Source: Streptomyces avicenniae (lineage in GTDB: Bacteria > Actinomycetota > Actinomycetes > Streptomycetales > Streptomycetaceae). Taken from it: DNA of 64,000 bases. Positions 54,992 to 63,195 of this stretch are shown piece by piece. How positions within the stretch are numbered: position 1 is the stretch's first letter; each line of letters opens with the position of its first letter. The notes beneath the pieces are model-generated. The model did no database searches, was not told the origin of the DNA, and saw only the letters and a list, made by a program, of their open reading frames with translations. The position numbers and the translations under genes are program-made. Location of the stretch: positions 124,001-188,000 of the forward strand of contig NZ_JOEK01000012.1 of assembly GCF_000719135.1 (NCBI RefSeq), given 5' to 3'.

Positions 54992-55867
54992 TCAGCCGGG
55001 GAGCAGGTCGGCCGTGAGCACCTCGTCGGTCTCCTGGTCCACGACGCTGACGCGGACCGCGCCGCCGCGGGGGCGGTCGAGGTCGGCGTCCGCGTCGAGG
55101 GCGAACAGGACGGAGACGGGGCGGTCGCACGCGCAGCCCGCGTCGTGCCGGGCGCCGGTGTAGTGCAGGATGCGCCAGCCGTCGGCCTCCCAGTGCTCGA
55201 CCAGTCCCGAGCGGATGAGCGGGGCGGCCGTCTCCCAGGCGAGGGAGCGCTCCAGCAACTCCACGGTGGCGGCGACGGGCACGGCCGTCCCGCCCGTGGT
55301 CAGCGGATTGCCGAACAGGCGCAACCGCAGGCGGCTCAGGGGCGGTCGCCAGCCGCGCCCAGGGGCGGCCGAGAGGTACGCGAGCAGCGCGGCCGTGGCC
55401 GCGAGGACCGCGGCGGCGGCGCCCGGACGCGCGCCGACCGCCGTCCACCACGGCACGGTGGCCGTCGCCGCGAGGACGCCACCGCCCGCGACCGCCGCCG
55501 CGCGGGCGAAGGAGGCGGGGCCGATCGGCGCCTCCTGCCGCGCCGTGCAGCCGCAGGACGCCTCGGGGGCGATCCAGCGGGAGACGCCGAGGTAGGCGAG
55601 GAAGCCCGCGCCGAGCAAGGCCGTGCCGATGCCGGGCAGCGGGCTGCCCGGCGCGGCGACGAGCGCGGCGGCGAGGAGGAGTTCGGCCGCTCCGGTGGCC
55701 CGCAGGACGAGCACGGCGCGCTCGGGTCCGCGGACCAGCCGGGGCAGCGCGGTGCGGGCCGCCTGTGCGCGGAGGGCCCGGCCGAGGAGTTTTCCTGCGC
55801 CGGTGACGGCGAGGAGAGCGGCCAGGGCGAGCGGGACGACGCTCGCGGCGAGGGTGGTCGTGGACAC
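54992..55867 (-). CDS. MauE/DoxX-like membrane protein
   Basis: A 291-aa membrane protein. Four hydrophobic segments occur in the first 150 residues (about 6-24, 52-72, 78-98 and 120-140), and EASCGC with C105/C107 after the third recalls the CGC motif of MauE proteins, which help mature disulfide-rich partners. A further helix near 150-170 leads into a soluble C-terminal domain of about 110 residues with HDAGCACDRP and a small beta-rich part, an extension I do not recognise. GTG 55867 starts 14 bp after the Tat-protein gene. Together with the 16-Cys protein upstream, this suggests a thiol-related role. Confidence 0.8.
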   Translation of the reverse strand: MSTTTLAASVVPLALAALLAVTGAGKLLGRALRAQAARTALPRLVRGPERAVLVLRATGAAELLLAAALVAAPGSPLPGIGTALLGAGFLAYLGVSRWIAPEASCGCTARQEAPIGPASFARAAAVAGGGVLAATATVPWWTAVGARPGAAAAVLAATAALLAYLSAAPGRGWRPPLSRLRLRLFGNPLTTGGTAVPVAATVELLERSLAWETAAPLIRSGLVEHWEADGWRILHYTGARHDAGCACDRPVSVLFALDADADLDRPRGGAVRVSVVDQETDEVLTADLLPG

Positions 55868-55881
55868 GGCGCCTCCCCCGT

Positions 55882-56493
55882 TCAGTGGCCGACCGTGACG
55901 CGGACGACGTCGATGCCGCCGTCCGCGGGCCGCCAAGCGCCGAGGATCTGCGCGGGCTGGCCGATGCGCAGCCGGGACAGGTCGGCGGTGAGGGCGCCGC
56001 CCGCGTAGGAGGCGGCGGTCTCGGGGAGGGTGTGGCCGATGAGTTCGTCGTTGCCGTGGGCGAGGTGGAGGCGCCGCCGGTGGATGCCGCGGATGCTCGT
56101 GTAGAGGTTCACGATGTTGACCCACACGGCGTCGGCGGCCACGGTGCCGTCCGGCATGGTGACGCCCCGCGCGTAGAGGCCGTCGCCGACGCGGATGTCG
56201 TCCAGGGTGACGGCGCGGACCTTCCAGATGCTCGTCGCGTTGGTGATCTGGATGTGGTGCGTCTCGCCGTAGGACCCGGCGACGTGCAGCATGGCGCCCT
56301 TGACGGCGCCGACGCGGCCCTCGGCGAACGTCGTCGTGGTGACGGCCGGGTCGAGGGACGGGACGGGGGCCGCGAAGGCCGCCTCCGCGTCCAGGGCGCC
56401 GAGGGCCGAGGCGCCGACGATGGTGGCGCCGCCGACGGCGGCCGAGGTGAGGAAGCCGCGTCGGGCGACACGGGCGGAACGGTTCACGGTCAT
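55882..56493 (-). CDS. Tat-exported hypothetical protein
   Basis: A 203-aa protein with a classic Tat signal (ARRGFLTSAAVGGATIVGASALGAL) and cleavage near AFAAP (about residue 40). The mature part is beta-rich: FAEGRVGAVKGAMLHVAG, then a strand-loop pattern VTLDDIRVGDGLYARGVTMPDGTVAADAVWVNI that recalls OB-fold or DUF5666-like domains. Function unknown. ATG 56493 was chosen because GGAAGG lies upstream and the Tat motif then sits at the right distance. It is the middle gene of a three-gene operon. Confidence 0.75.
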   Translation of the reverse strand: MTVNRSARVARRGFLTSAAVGGATIVGASALGALDAEAAFAAPVPSLDPAVTTTTFAEGRVGAVKGAMLHVAGSYGETHHIQITNATSIWKVRAVTLDDIRVGDGLYARGVTMPDGTVAADAVWVNIVNLYTSIRGIHRRRLHLAHGNDELIGHTLPETAASYAGGALTADLSRLRIGQPAQILGAWRPADGGIDVVRVTVGH

Positions 56494-56529
56494 GTCGGTG
56501 CGTCCTTCCACTGGGAGATCAGGCGGTGG

Positions 56530-56955
56530 TCACTCGGTGATGAGGACCGGCAGGACGCCGGAACTCAGGCTGCCGATGGCGGAGAAGGCGGCGGGTGTCA
56601 GGTCGAGGACGCGGTTGACGCGGCAGCTGCCGCCGCAGCACGCCTGTTCGCCGCAGAAGCTGCGGGTGCGGGGGCCGCAGTCGGTGATGGTGATGCAGAC
56701 GGTGGCGCCCGAGCACTGGTGGCTGATGTTCATGACGGAGCCGCAGCCCCGGCGCGGGATGCCGCCCTCGCCGCAGAGGTCGGGGCGGGTGAGGTCCCAG
56801 CACGCCTGGCTGGCGTTGGGCCAGGCGCCGTGGTTGGCGGCGGAGCGGCAGTTGCCGCAGGCGCCGCCTCCGGTGCTCGCGCAGGGGCCCCAGGCGGCGC
56901 CGCAGCAGAACCACGTGGTCTCACCGGCCCAGAGCGCGGTGGTCGAACAGGCCAC
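56530..56955 (-). CDS. Cys-rich double-psi-barrel-like protein without signal peptide
   Basis: A 141-aa protein with 16 Cys (3, 17, 18, 25, 33, 36, 52, 61, 71, 81, 87, 93, 101, 106, 107, 111). Elements of the RlpA/expansin/barwin fold are visible: GACGNC (31-36), VCITITDCGP (86-95) and the closing DLTPAAFSAIG (118-128). Proteins of this fold are normally secreted, but no N-terminal signal is present from GTG 56955, which has GAGAGGAG 7 nt upstream. In-frame extension to 57036 adds no clear signal peptide. It is the first gene of the operon with the Tat protein and MauE-like protein, which may help export or disulfide formation. Confidence 0.72.
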   Translation of the reverse strand: MACSTTALWAGETTWFCCGAAWGPCASTGGGACGNCRSAANHGAWPNASQACWDLTRPDLCGEGGIPRRGCGSVMNISHQCSGATVCITITDCGPRTRSFCGEQACCGGSCRVNRVLDLTPAAFSAIGSLSSGVLPVLITE

Positions 56956-57357
56956 GGTGGACTCCTCTCGGTAGGAACTCGGCAGGAAGCGGGGCACGCA
57001 CAGCTTGTCCCGTACATGACACATCACGGGCCGCACGGGTGCGCGGGACCCGGCGGGGTGACGAGGGGGCCGCGACGATGCGGGCCCCGTCCCCGGCCGG
57101 GACGGGCGGGGCGTACGCCGGACGGGCTCATCATCCCGGCTCCTCCCTGACCCGCGCCAGGGGGCCCCGGGACCGTGATTGGTCCGACAACTGACGGCCC
57201 GCCGAGCGCTTCTGATCGGGTGTCACCCGACGAGGACCAGGGGCGATCACCTCCTGTCCGGTTAACACACATTCACCGGACAGGGTATGAGGGGGCGGAA
57301 TCCGGGGGAGGTGATCAGTGACCGGCTGACCACCCGGCGACGTTGAGGAGTTCGATC
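56956..57357. other. Divergent intergenic region
   Basis: About 400 bp without a supportable gene between the Cys-rich operon (minus) and a small membrane-protein gene (plus). It should hold two promoters, but I cannot point to a convincing -35/-10 pair. The main structure is the inverted repeat at 57253-57284. Confidence 0.5.
57253..57284. promoter_or_regulatory. 10-bp perfect inverted repeat upstream of small membrane gene
   Basis: CCTGTCCGGT (57253-57262) and ACCGGACAGG (57275-57284) are separated by an AT-rich 12-nt spacer and lie 74-105 bp before the ATG at 57358. The AT-rich centre suits a DNA operator or an RNA hairpin in the leader. Confidence 0.5.
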
Positions 57358-57633
57358 ATGGATCACGCGATCGACAACAGGCTTGACCACAGGCTCGACC
57401 GGCGGGCATCGCGACGGACCCTGGTGCTGTTCGCGGCGGTCTTCACCGCCGCCGTGCTGCTCTCCCCCTTCCTGGTCATCTACGAGTTCCTGGCGGGGGC
57501 CGTGGGTCTGGTCGTGACGGGCATGGTGGCGCGCACGACCGAGAGCGCGGTCACGATGACGGCCACGGTGGTGTTCGCGGGACTGCTGGCGGGAAGCCTG
57601 CCGTACCTGGCCGCCGCGCCGTTCGTCTCCTGA
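57358..57633 (+). CDS. Small membrane protein
   Basis: A 91-aa protein with a His/Asp/Arg-rich cytoplasmic start (MDHAIDNRLDHRLDRRASRR) and two or three hydrophobic segments (about 24-42, 44-60 and 68-88). ATG 57358 has GAGGAG 7 nt upstream. I do not recognise a family. It is followed by a strong terminator, so it is a single-gene unit. Confidence 0.7.
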   Translation: MDHAIDNRLDHRLDRRASRRTLVLFAAVFTAAVLLSPFLVIYEFLAGAVGLVVTGMVARTTESAVTMTATVVFAGLLAGSLPYLAAAPFVS

Positions 57634-57653
57634 CACGCCGTCGCACGGCGCTC

Positions 57654-57689
57654 CGCGGGGCGGGACCGCACAGCCGGTCCCGCCCCGCG
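57654..57689 (+). terminator. Terminator of the 91-aa gene
   Basis: A perfect 15-bp stem (57654-57668 with 57675-57689) and a 6-nt loop start 20 bp after the stop. Confidence 0.75.
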
Positions 57690-57785
57690 CCATGTCCTGC
57701 CCCGCCCACCGGCCGCGCGGCGACGGCGCGTGTCGGACCTCGCGAGCAGGGCGGCGCGAGGGAGGACGGGCCCTAACCTGGGGTG

Positions 57786-58016
57786 ATGTACGAACGCAGG
57801 CGTCGCAGGTACTTCACGCTGATGGCCGTCTGCCTGCTGCTGTTCGTCGGCGCGGGCGCGGTGGTGCGGCTGTGGTCCGTACCGCTGGCGATCGCGATGT
57901 GCGTGGTGGCCGCCGTCATCCCGCCGCTGGCCGCCGTCACGGCGAACCGGCGGGACCCCGACGACCGGTGGTGGGACGAGCGCGACGGGCCCGGCGACGG
58001 ACCGCGGGACCGCTGA
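57786..58016 (+). CDS. DUF3099-like small membrane protein
   Basis: A 76-aa protein with a basic N-terminus (MYERRRRRYFTLMA), two transmembrane helices (about 10-28 and 32-51) and an acidic, Asp/Arg-rich tail. The pattern YF.LM...LLFV..AVV.LWSVPLAIAMCVVAAVIPPLAAVTAN fits DUF3099, an actinobacterial family of unknown role. GTG 57783 and ATG 57786 are adjacent possible starts. TAACCT (57774-57779) lies just upstream, so the message may have almost no leader. Confidence 0.72.
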   Translation: MYERRRRRYFTLMAVCLLLFVGAGAVVRLWSVPLAIAMCVVAAVIPPLAAVTANRRDPDDRWWDERDGPGDGPRDR

Positions 58017-58022
58017 GCGGCC

Positions 58023-59336
58023 TCACCACGGCAGGTCGCGGATCTGCTGCACGCACAGCACGAGGAACAGCAGCCCCGACCCGGCCAGCATCACGTTGCT
58101 CACCGGCCCGTTGCGCCACTCCCCCGGCACCCGCGAGCTGTTGAGCAGCCACAGCAGTGTCAGCGCCAGGAAGGGCATGAAGAACGCGCCCAGCACGCCG
58201 TAGGTGACGATCAGGCCGATCGGCTGGTCGAGCCAGAGCAGGCCCATCGGCGGGAACGTCAGCCACAGCAGGTAGGCGCGGAAGGGCCACGACCGCTCCC
58301 GCGCCCGTTCCTGCGCCGGGTCGGTGCCGTCCGCCGGGTCACCGCCACCGCCCGTGCCGACGGCCTGCGGCCACAGCCGGACGACGAAGTCGGTGAACAG
58401 GAGGCTGACGCCGTGCCACACACCGATGACGGAGCTGAACGAGGCGGCGAAGAAGCCGATCAGGAACAGGTTCGCCGTGGCGGGGCCGAAGCGCGCCTCC
58501 AGCACCTCCCCCACGTCCAGGAGCCCCCGGTCGCCGCTGGCGAGCGCGATGTCGGCGGCGTGGAGCAGCTCGGCGCCGATGACGAGCATGGCGACGACGA
58601 ACAGCCCGGTCGTGGCGTACGCGACCCGGTTGTCCAGCCGCATCATGGGCATCCAGCGCGGGCCGGTCCAGCCCTTGGCGGTGACCCAGTAGCCGTACGC
58701 GGCGAGGGTGATCGTGCCGCCGACGCCGCCGATCAGGCTGAGGGTGTAGAGCGTGGAGCCGTCCGGCAGCGTCGGCCACAGCCCGGCGCCCAGCGCGGGC
58801 AGGTCGGGCGAGACGCGGATGGCGATGCCCACCACGACGACGAACATGACGCCGACGAACGCCGTCATCAGCTTCTCGACGACCGCGTAGCGGTTGAACC
58901 AGACGCAGGCGAGGCCCAGGAGTCCCGACAGGATGCCCCAGGTGCGCACCGAGGGCCCCTCGGGGAAGAGCGCGGCCAGCGGCAGGCCGCTGGCCGACAT
59001 GCCGGTCGCGCCGTACACGAACCCCCAGACGACGACGTACACCGCGAAGTAGCCGACGGCCCAGCGGCCGAGCGTCTGCCAGCCGTCGAAGAGCGTCGTG
59101 CCGGTGGCCAGGTGCCAGCGGCCGGTGGCCTCGGCGAGCGCCACCTTGATCAGGCAGCCGAGGACGGCGGCCCAGACCAGGGTGTAGCCGAAGCGTTCGC
59201 CCGCGACGGCGGTCGCCACCAGGTCGCCCGCGCCGACGCCGGTGGCCGCGACCACCAGCCCGGGGCCGATCAACCGCCAGCGTGCCCTGGGGACTTCGGA
59301 ACCGGTCTCCTCGCGCGTCTTCGCCACGGAAGGCAT
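58023..59336 (-). CDS. NRAMP-family transporter lacking the canonical metal motifs
   Basis: A 437-aa membrane protein with about eleven hydrophobic segments and overall NRAMP (SLC11) layout. In canonical manganese/iron NRAMPs the first helix carries DPGN and the sixth MPH. Here the first helix reads LVVAATGVGAGDLVATAVAG and the sixth GGVGGTITLAAYGYWVTAKG, so the metal-coordinating residues are replaced. This resembles the NRAMP-related branch that moves other ions (Mg2+-type) or unknown solutes. ATG 59336 lacks a good ribosome-binding site; GTG 59327 is an alternative. It is divergent from arcA. Confidence 0.82.
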   Translation of the reverse strand: MPSVAKTREETGSEVPRARWRLIGPGLVVAATGVGAGDLVATAVAGERFGYTLVWAAVLGCLIKVALAEATGRWHLATGTTLFDGWQTLGRWAVGYFAVYVVVWGFVYGATGMSASGLPLAALFPEGPSVRTWGILSGLLGLACVWFNRYAVVEKLMTAFVGVMFVVVVGIAIRVSPDLPALGAGLWPTLPDGSTLYTLSLIGGVGGTITLAAYGYWVTAKGWTGPRWMPMMRLDNRVAYATTGLFVVAMLVIGAELLHAADIALASGDRGLLDVGEVLEARFGPATANLFLIGFFAASFSSVIGVWHGVSLLFTDFVVRLWPQAVGTGGGGDPADGTDPAQERARERSWPFRAYLLWLTFPPMGLLWLDQPIGLIVTYGVLGAFFMPFLALTLLWLLNSSRVPGEWRNGPVSNVMLAGSGLLFLVLCVQQIRDLPW

Positions 59337-59452
59337 CCTGCCCGCGGATCATGACCCCGACAACGCGGATGCGAACGTTTTTTCCGTCGCGCGCCGCCGG
59401 GCGCGCGCCCGTGCGCCCGGCACGCCGTCGCGCGCGATGGTGCAATGGGGAC

Positions 59453-60715
59453 ATGACCTTCCACGTCGCCTCGGAGACCGGACGGCTGCGCCGGGTGATC
59501 CTGCACCGGCCGGGACTCGAACTGAAACGCCTCACCCCGAGCAACAAGGACGAGCTGCTCTTCGACGACCTCCTGTGGGTGCGGCGTGCGCAGGAGGAGC
59601 ACGACGTCTTCGCGGGGCTGCTGCGCGAGCGCGGGGTCGAGGTGCTGCTGTTCGACGAACTGCTGGCCGGGACCCTGGCCGTCGCCGCGGCGCGCGCGCA
59701 GGTGCTCGACCGGGTCTTCGACGAGCGGGAGTACGGCCCGCTGGCGACCGGGCGGCTGCGGGAGGCGTTCGACGCGCTGCCCACCGGGGAGCTGACCGAG
59801 GCGCTGATCGGCGGCATGACGAAGCGGGAGTACCTGGCGGGGCACGGGGAGCCCGTCTCGGTCCGCTTCCATGTCATGGGGATGGACGACTTCCTGGTCA
59901 ACCCGCTGCCCAACCACCTGTTCACCAGGGACGCGTCGGCGTGGGTGTACGACGGGGTGGCCATCAACGCGATGCGCTGGCCCGCGCGTCAGCGCGAGAG
60001 CGTGCACTTCGAGGCGGTGTACGGGCACCACCCGCTGTTCGCCGGGGCGGCGGCGGGAGGCGACGGGGGCGGCGGGGGCGGCTTCCGCTACTGGGCCGAG
60101 GGGCAGGGCGCGCAGCCGTCCACCATCGAGGGCGGGGACGTGCTGGTGATCGGCGAGGGGGCGGTGCTCGTCGGCATGAGCGAGCGGACCACGCCGCAGG
60201 CCGTCGAGCTGCTGGCGCGGCGGCTCTTCGCGACGGGGTCGGCGCGGCGGATCGTGGCGCTCGACCTGCCGAAGCGGCGGGCGTTCATGCACCTGGACAC
60301 GGTGCTGACGATGGTGGACGCCGAGACGTTCATCCAGTACGCCGGGCTCGGGATGCTGCGCTCGTACACCATCGAACCGGCGGACGGGGACGGCGGCGGG
60401 CCCGAGCTGCGGGTGACCGACCACCCGCCGGGGGACATGCACCGGGCGATCGCCGCCGCGCTCGGGCTCCCGGCGATCCGCGTCCTCACCCCCCGGCAGG
60501 ACGTGCACTCCGCCGAGCGCGAGCAGTGGGACGACGGGTGCAACGTGCTGGCCGTCGAGCCAGGCGTCGTGATCGCCTACGAGCGGACGGTGACGGCGAA
60601 CGAGCACGTCCGGGCGCAGGGGTTCGAGGTCCTGGAGATCCCGGGGAGCGAGCTGGGCCGGGGCCGGGGCGGGCCGCGGTGCATGAGCTGCCCGCTCGCA
60701 CGGGACCCTGCATAA
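59453..60715 (+). CDS. arcA: Arginine deiminase (ArcA)
   Basis: A 420-aa guanidino-modifying enzyme that converts arginine to citrulline and ammonia. It begins FHVASETGRLRRVILHRPG and has PNHLFTRDASAW and IEGGDVLVIGEG. HLDTVLTMVD carries the catalytic His, and the nucleophile is C410 in RCMSCPLARD near the C-terminus. A Gly-rich insert (about 200-208) is a local expansion. ATG 59453 follows a short G-rich stretch. Citrulline is passed to ArcB encoded next. Carbamate kinase (arcC) is not in the window. Confidence 0.94.
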   Translation: MTFHVASETGRLRRVILHRPGLELKRLTPSNKDELLFDDLLWVRRAQEEHDVFAGLLRERGVEVLLFDELLAGTLAVAAARAQVLDRVFDEREYGPLATGRLREAFDALPTGELTEALIGGMTKREYLAGHGEPVSVRFHVMGMDDFLVNPLPNHLFTRDASAWVYDGVAINAMRWPARQRESVHFEAVYGHHPLFAGAAAGGDGGGGGGFRYWAEGQGAQPSTIEGGDVLVIGEGAVLVGMSERTTPQAVELLARRLFATGSARRIVALDLPKRRAFMHLDTVLTMVDAETFIQYAGLGMLRSYTIEPADGDGGGPELRVTDHPPGDMHRAIAAALGLPAIRVLTPRQDVHSAEREQWDDGCNVLAVEPGVVIAYERTVTANEHVRAQGFEVLEIPGSELGRGRGGPRCMSCPLARDPA

Positions 60716-60739
60716 TCATGTAGCTTTATGTATATACTT
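60709..60739 (+). promoter_or_regulatory. ARG-box-like sequence and promoter before arcB
   Basis: TGCATAATCATGTA (60709-60722) resembles an ArgR half-operator pair, and a second AT-rich block TTTATGTATATACTT (60725-60739) follows. The latter contains TATACT (60733-60738), a good -10 box, with TGCATA (60709-60714) 18 bp upstream as a weak -35. This AT-rich island overlaps the arcA stop and contrasts sharply with its GC-rich surroundings. Control by ArgR is inferred. Confidence 0.5.
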
Positions 60740-60819
60740 CCGGCGGTTTCCCGCTGCACGCCCGGTCGGACGGCGCGCGGCGGGGCCGCCGTTCCCATCG
60801 TTCGACGTACGGAGCCGTC

Positions 60820-61821
60820 ATGGCGCTGAACCTCACGGGCCGCCACCTCCTGCGGGAGCTGGACCTCTCGGCCGAGGAGTTCCTGTCCCTCGTCTCGCTC
60901 GCGGCCGAGCTGAAGGCCGCCAAGCGCGCGGGCACCGAGCAGCGCCGCCTCACCGGCCGGAACATCGCGCTGATCTTCGAGAAGAACTCGACGCGGACCC
61001 GCTGCGCGTTCGAGGTCGCGGCGGCCGACCAGGGCGCCTCCACCACCTACCTGGACCCCGCCGGTACCCACCTGGGCCGCAAGGAGTCGCCTCGGGACAC
61101 CGCCCGCGTGCTGGGCAGGATGTTCGACGCGATCCAGTTCAGGGGCGCGGCGCAGAGCACCGTCGAGGAACTGGCGGCCCACGCGGGCGTGCCGGTCTAC
61201 AACGGGCTGACCGACGACTGGCACCCGACGCAGATGCTGGCCGACGTCCTCACGATGACCGAGCACGGCGACCGGCCGGTCGGGGAGACCGCCTTCGCCT
61301 ACCTCGGCGACGCGCGCAACAACATGGGGAACTCCTACCTGGTCACCGGCGCCCTGCTCGGCATGGACGTGCGGATCGTCGCGCCCCGGGCCCTGTGGCC
61401 GGACGAGGCGGTGCAGGGCGAGGCGCGGCGGCTCGCCGGAACGTCGGGGGCGCGGATCACGCTGACCGAGGACGTCGCCGAGGGCGTGCGGGGCGCGCAC
61501 TTCGTCGCCACGGACGTGTGGGTGTCGCTCGGCGAACCGGCCGCGATGTGGGACGAGCGCATCGCCCTGCTGCGCCCCTACGCGGTGACGGCCGAGGTGC
61601 TGCGGGCGACGGGGAACCCGGACGTGAAGTTCCTGCACTGCCTTCCCGCGTTCCACGACCTCGGCACGGAGGTCGGGCGGCAGGTGCACGAGCGGCACGG
61701 CCTCACGTACCTGGAGGTGACCGACGAGGTGTTCGAGTCGGAGCGGTCGGTCGTCTTCGACCAGGCGGAGAACCGGCTGCACACCATCAAGGCGCTGATG
61801 GTCGCCACGCTGGCCTCCTGA
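60820..61821 (+). CDS. arcB: Ornithine carbamoyltransferase (ArcB/ArgF type)
   Basis: A 333-aa enzyme interconverting ornithine plus carbamoyl-phosphate and citrulline. The carbamoyl-phosphate loop is STRTR (57-61), followed by [23 protein letters not shown] and the HCLPA motif with H273/C274. After arcA, the catabolic role (citrulline phosphorolysis) is likely, hence arcB; an anabolic argF cannot be excluded from sequence. It has its own AT-rich promoter region. Confidence 0.93.
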   Translation: MALNLTGRHLLRELDLSAEEFLSLVSLAAELKAAKRAGTEQRRLTGRNIALIFEKNSTRTRCAFEVAAADQGASTTYLDPAGTHLGRKESPRDTARVLGRMFDAIQFRGAAQSTVEELAAHAGVPVYNGLTDDWHPTQMLADVLTMTEHGDRPVGETAFAYLGDARNNMGNSYLVTGALLGMDVRIVAPRALWPDEAVQGEARRLAGTSGARITLTEDVAEGVRGAHFVATDVWVSLGEPAAMWDERIALLRPYAVTAEVLRATGNPDVKFLHCLPAFHDLGTEVGRQVHERHGLTYLEVTDEVFESERSVVFDQAENRLHTIKALMVATLAS

Positions 61822-61911
61822 CGCGCGCGTCCGCCGGGGGCGGCGGGCGGGGCCGCGTCGCCCGACGTCCCGGCCGGGGCGGGGCGGGTACGGGGACAGA
61901 GGGGAGAGCGG

Positions 61912-62430
61912 ATGACGACCGGAGAGTTCGCGCGGCTGCGGCTCGACGACGACCAGCGTGCCGATGTCGGCATGATGCGCGACAGGCTGCGCGCCGCGGG
62001 GTGGCGGGTCCGCCAGGTGACCACGCGTACGGATGAACCCATGGTCATGGAGCCCGCGGCAGGCGCCAGGTACGAGACGCGGACCTGCGCGCTCGACGTG
62101 GAGTACGTGGCCATGGGCCTGTCGGTCGCGATCGAGGACCTCGGCGGCGGGGAGGACCACGAACTGCTGGTCCACTGCTGTGGGCCGCGTGCCGGTCGCC
62201 ACACCCCGTCGCCGCCGGACGACGACCGGCGCGAGCTAGCCGACGTCCTCGCGGTGCTCACCGCCTATCAGGACCGGCTGACGCCCGACGTGTACGCCGC
62301 GTTCTGCGGTGATCTGCTGGTGGCGTGCGGCGGTGCCGTCGAGTACCACGGCGATGAGAGCGGCATGCTGTGCGACGTCACGCGGGAGGGCCGGGACGCC
62401 GGGGAGTTGCCCGTGGCGAAGGGCCCGTGA
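61912..62430 (+). CDS. Hypothetical protein
   Basis: A 172-aa soluble protein (TTGEFARLRLDDDQRADVGMMRDRLRAAGWRV...). I do not recognise it. The second half (DDDRRELADVLAVLTAYQDRLTPDVYAAFCGDLLVACGGAVEYHG) looks helical. Several Cys (59, 89, 90, 131, 138, 153) are spread along the chain without a metal-site pattern. A GGGGAGAG sequence precedes ATG 61912. It converges on the response-regulator gene. Confidence 0.6.
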   Translation: MTTGEFARLRLDDDQRADVGMMRDRLRAAGWRVRQVTTRTDEPMVMEPAAGARYETRTCALDVEYVAMGLSVAIEDLGGGEDHELLVHCCGPRAGRHTPSPPDDDRRELADVLAVLTAYQDRLTPDVYAAFCGDLLVACGGAVEYHGDESGMLCDVTREGRDAGELPVAKGP

Positions 62431-62517
62431 CACGCGGCGCCGCATCGCCTTCCGCGCCGCCCCGCCCTACGGATCGGCGCGACCCCGCGGACCCGGCGCA
62501 CGTGTGGGGTCGGCGGG

Positions 62518-63195
62518 CTACGCCTCGGCCTCGTGGACCAGGATGGCGATCTGCACCCGGTTGTCGCAGCCGAGCTTGTCGAGGATGCGGGAGACGTACG
62601 TCTTCACCGTGCCGACGCTCATGAACAGCTCGGCGCCGATCTCGGCGTTGGACCTGCCGCCGCCGACCGCGAGGGCGACCTGGCGCTCCCGGACGCTCAG
62701 GACGTCGAGCGCCGTCCTGGCCCGCCGGGCGCGGCGGGCCCGTTCGCCGTCCCTGCCGTCGCGCCCGCCACCGCCGTCCCGCACGACGTGGTCGATCAGC
62801 CTGCTGGTCACGGCGGGCGAGAGCATGGCCTCGCCGCGCGCGGCGATCCTGACGGCCTGGAGGAAGTCGGTGGGCGGCACGTCCTTCAGCAGGAAGCCGC
62901 TGGCACCGGCCCGCAGGGCACGCAGGACGTACTCGTCGGTGTTGAAGGTGGTCAGCACGATGACGACCGGCCCCTCCCCGTCCGCCCGCAGCGCCTCGGT
63001 GGCGGCCAGGCCGTCCATGCGGGGCATGCGGATGTCCATGAGGACGACGTCGGGGCGGTGCAGGGCGGCGGCCGAGACCGCCTCCCGGCCGTCCGCCGCC
63101 TCGGCCACCACCTCGATCCCGGGGTCGGCGCCCAGGATGAGCGAGAGCCCGGCACGTACCAGGGCGTCGTCGTCGGCGACGACCACACGGATCAT
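62518..63195 (-). CDS. NarL/FixJ-type response regulator
   Basis: A 225-aa two-component regulator. The receiver has the acidic triad (D8-D10 region, IRVVVADDDALVRAG), phospho-acceptor D54 in VVLMDIRMPRMDG and the conserved Lys in GASGFLLKDVPP. The LuxR-type HTH (about 155-215) is LSVRERQVALAVGGGRSNAEIGAELFMSVGTVKTYVSRILDKLG. ATG 63195 overlaps the kinase stop as ATGA; a GTG at 63204 is an alternative. It is the partner of the kinase encoded upstream. Confidence 0.93.
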   Translation of the reverse strand: MIRVVVADDDALVRAGLSLILGADPGIEVVAEAADGREAVSAAALHRPDVVLMDIRMPRMDGLAATEALRADGEGPVVIVLTTFNTDEYVLRALRAGASGFLLKDVPPTDFLQAVRIAARGEAMLSPAVTSRLIDHVVRDGGGGRDGRDGERARRARRARTALDVLSVRERQVALAVGGGRSNAEIGAELFMSVGTVKTYVSRILDKLGCDNRVQIAILVHEAEA

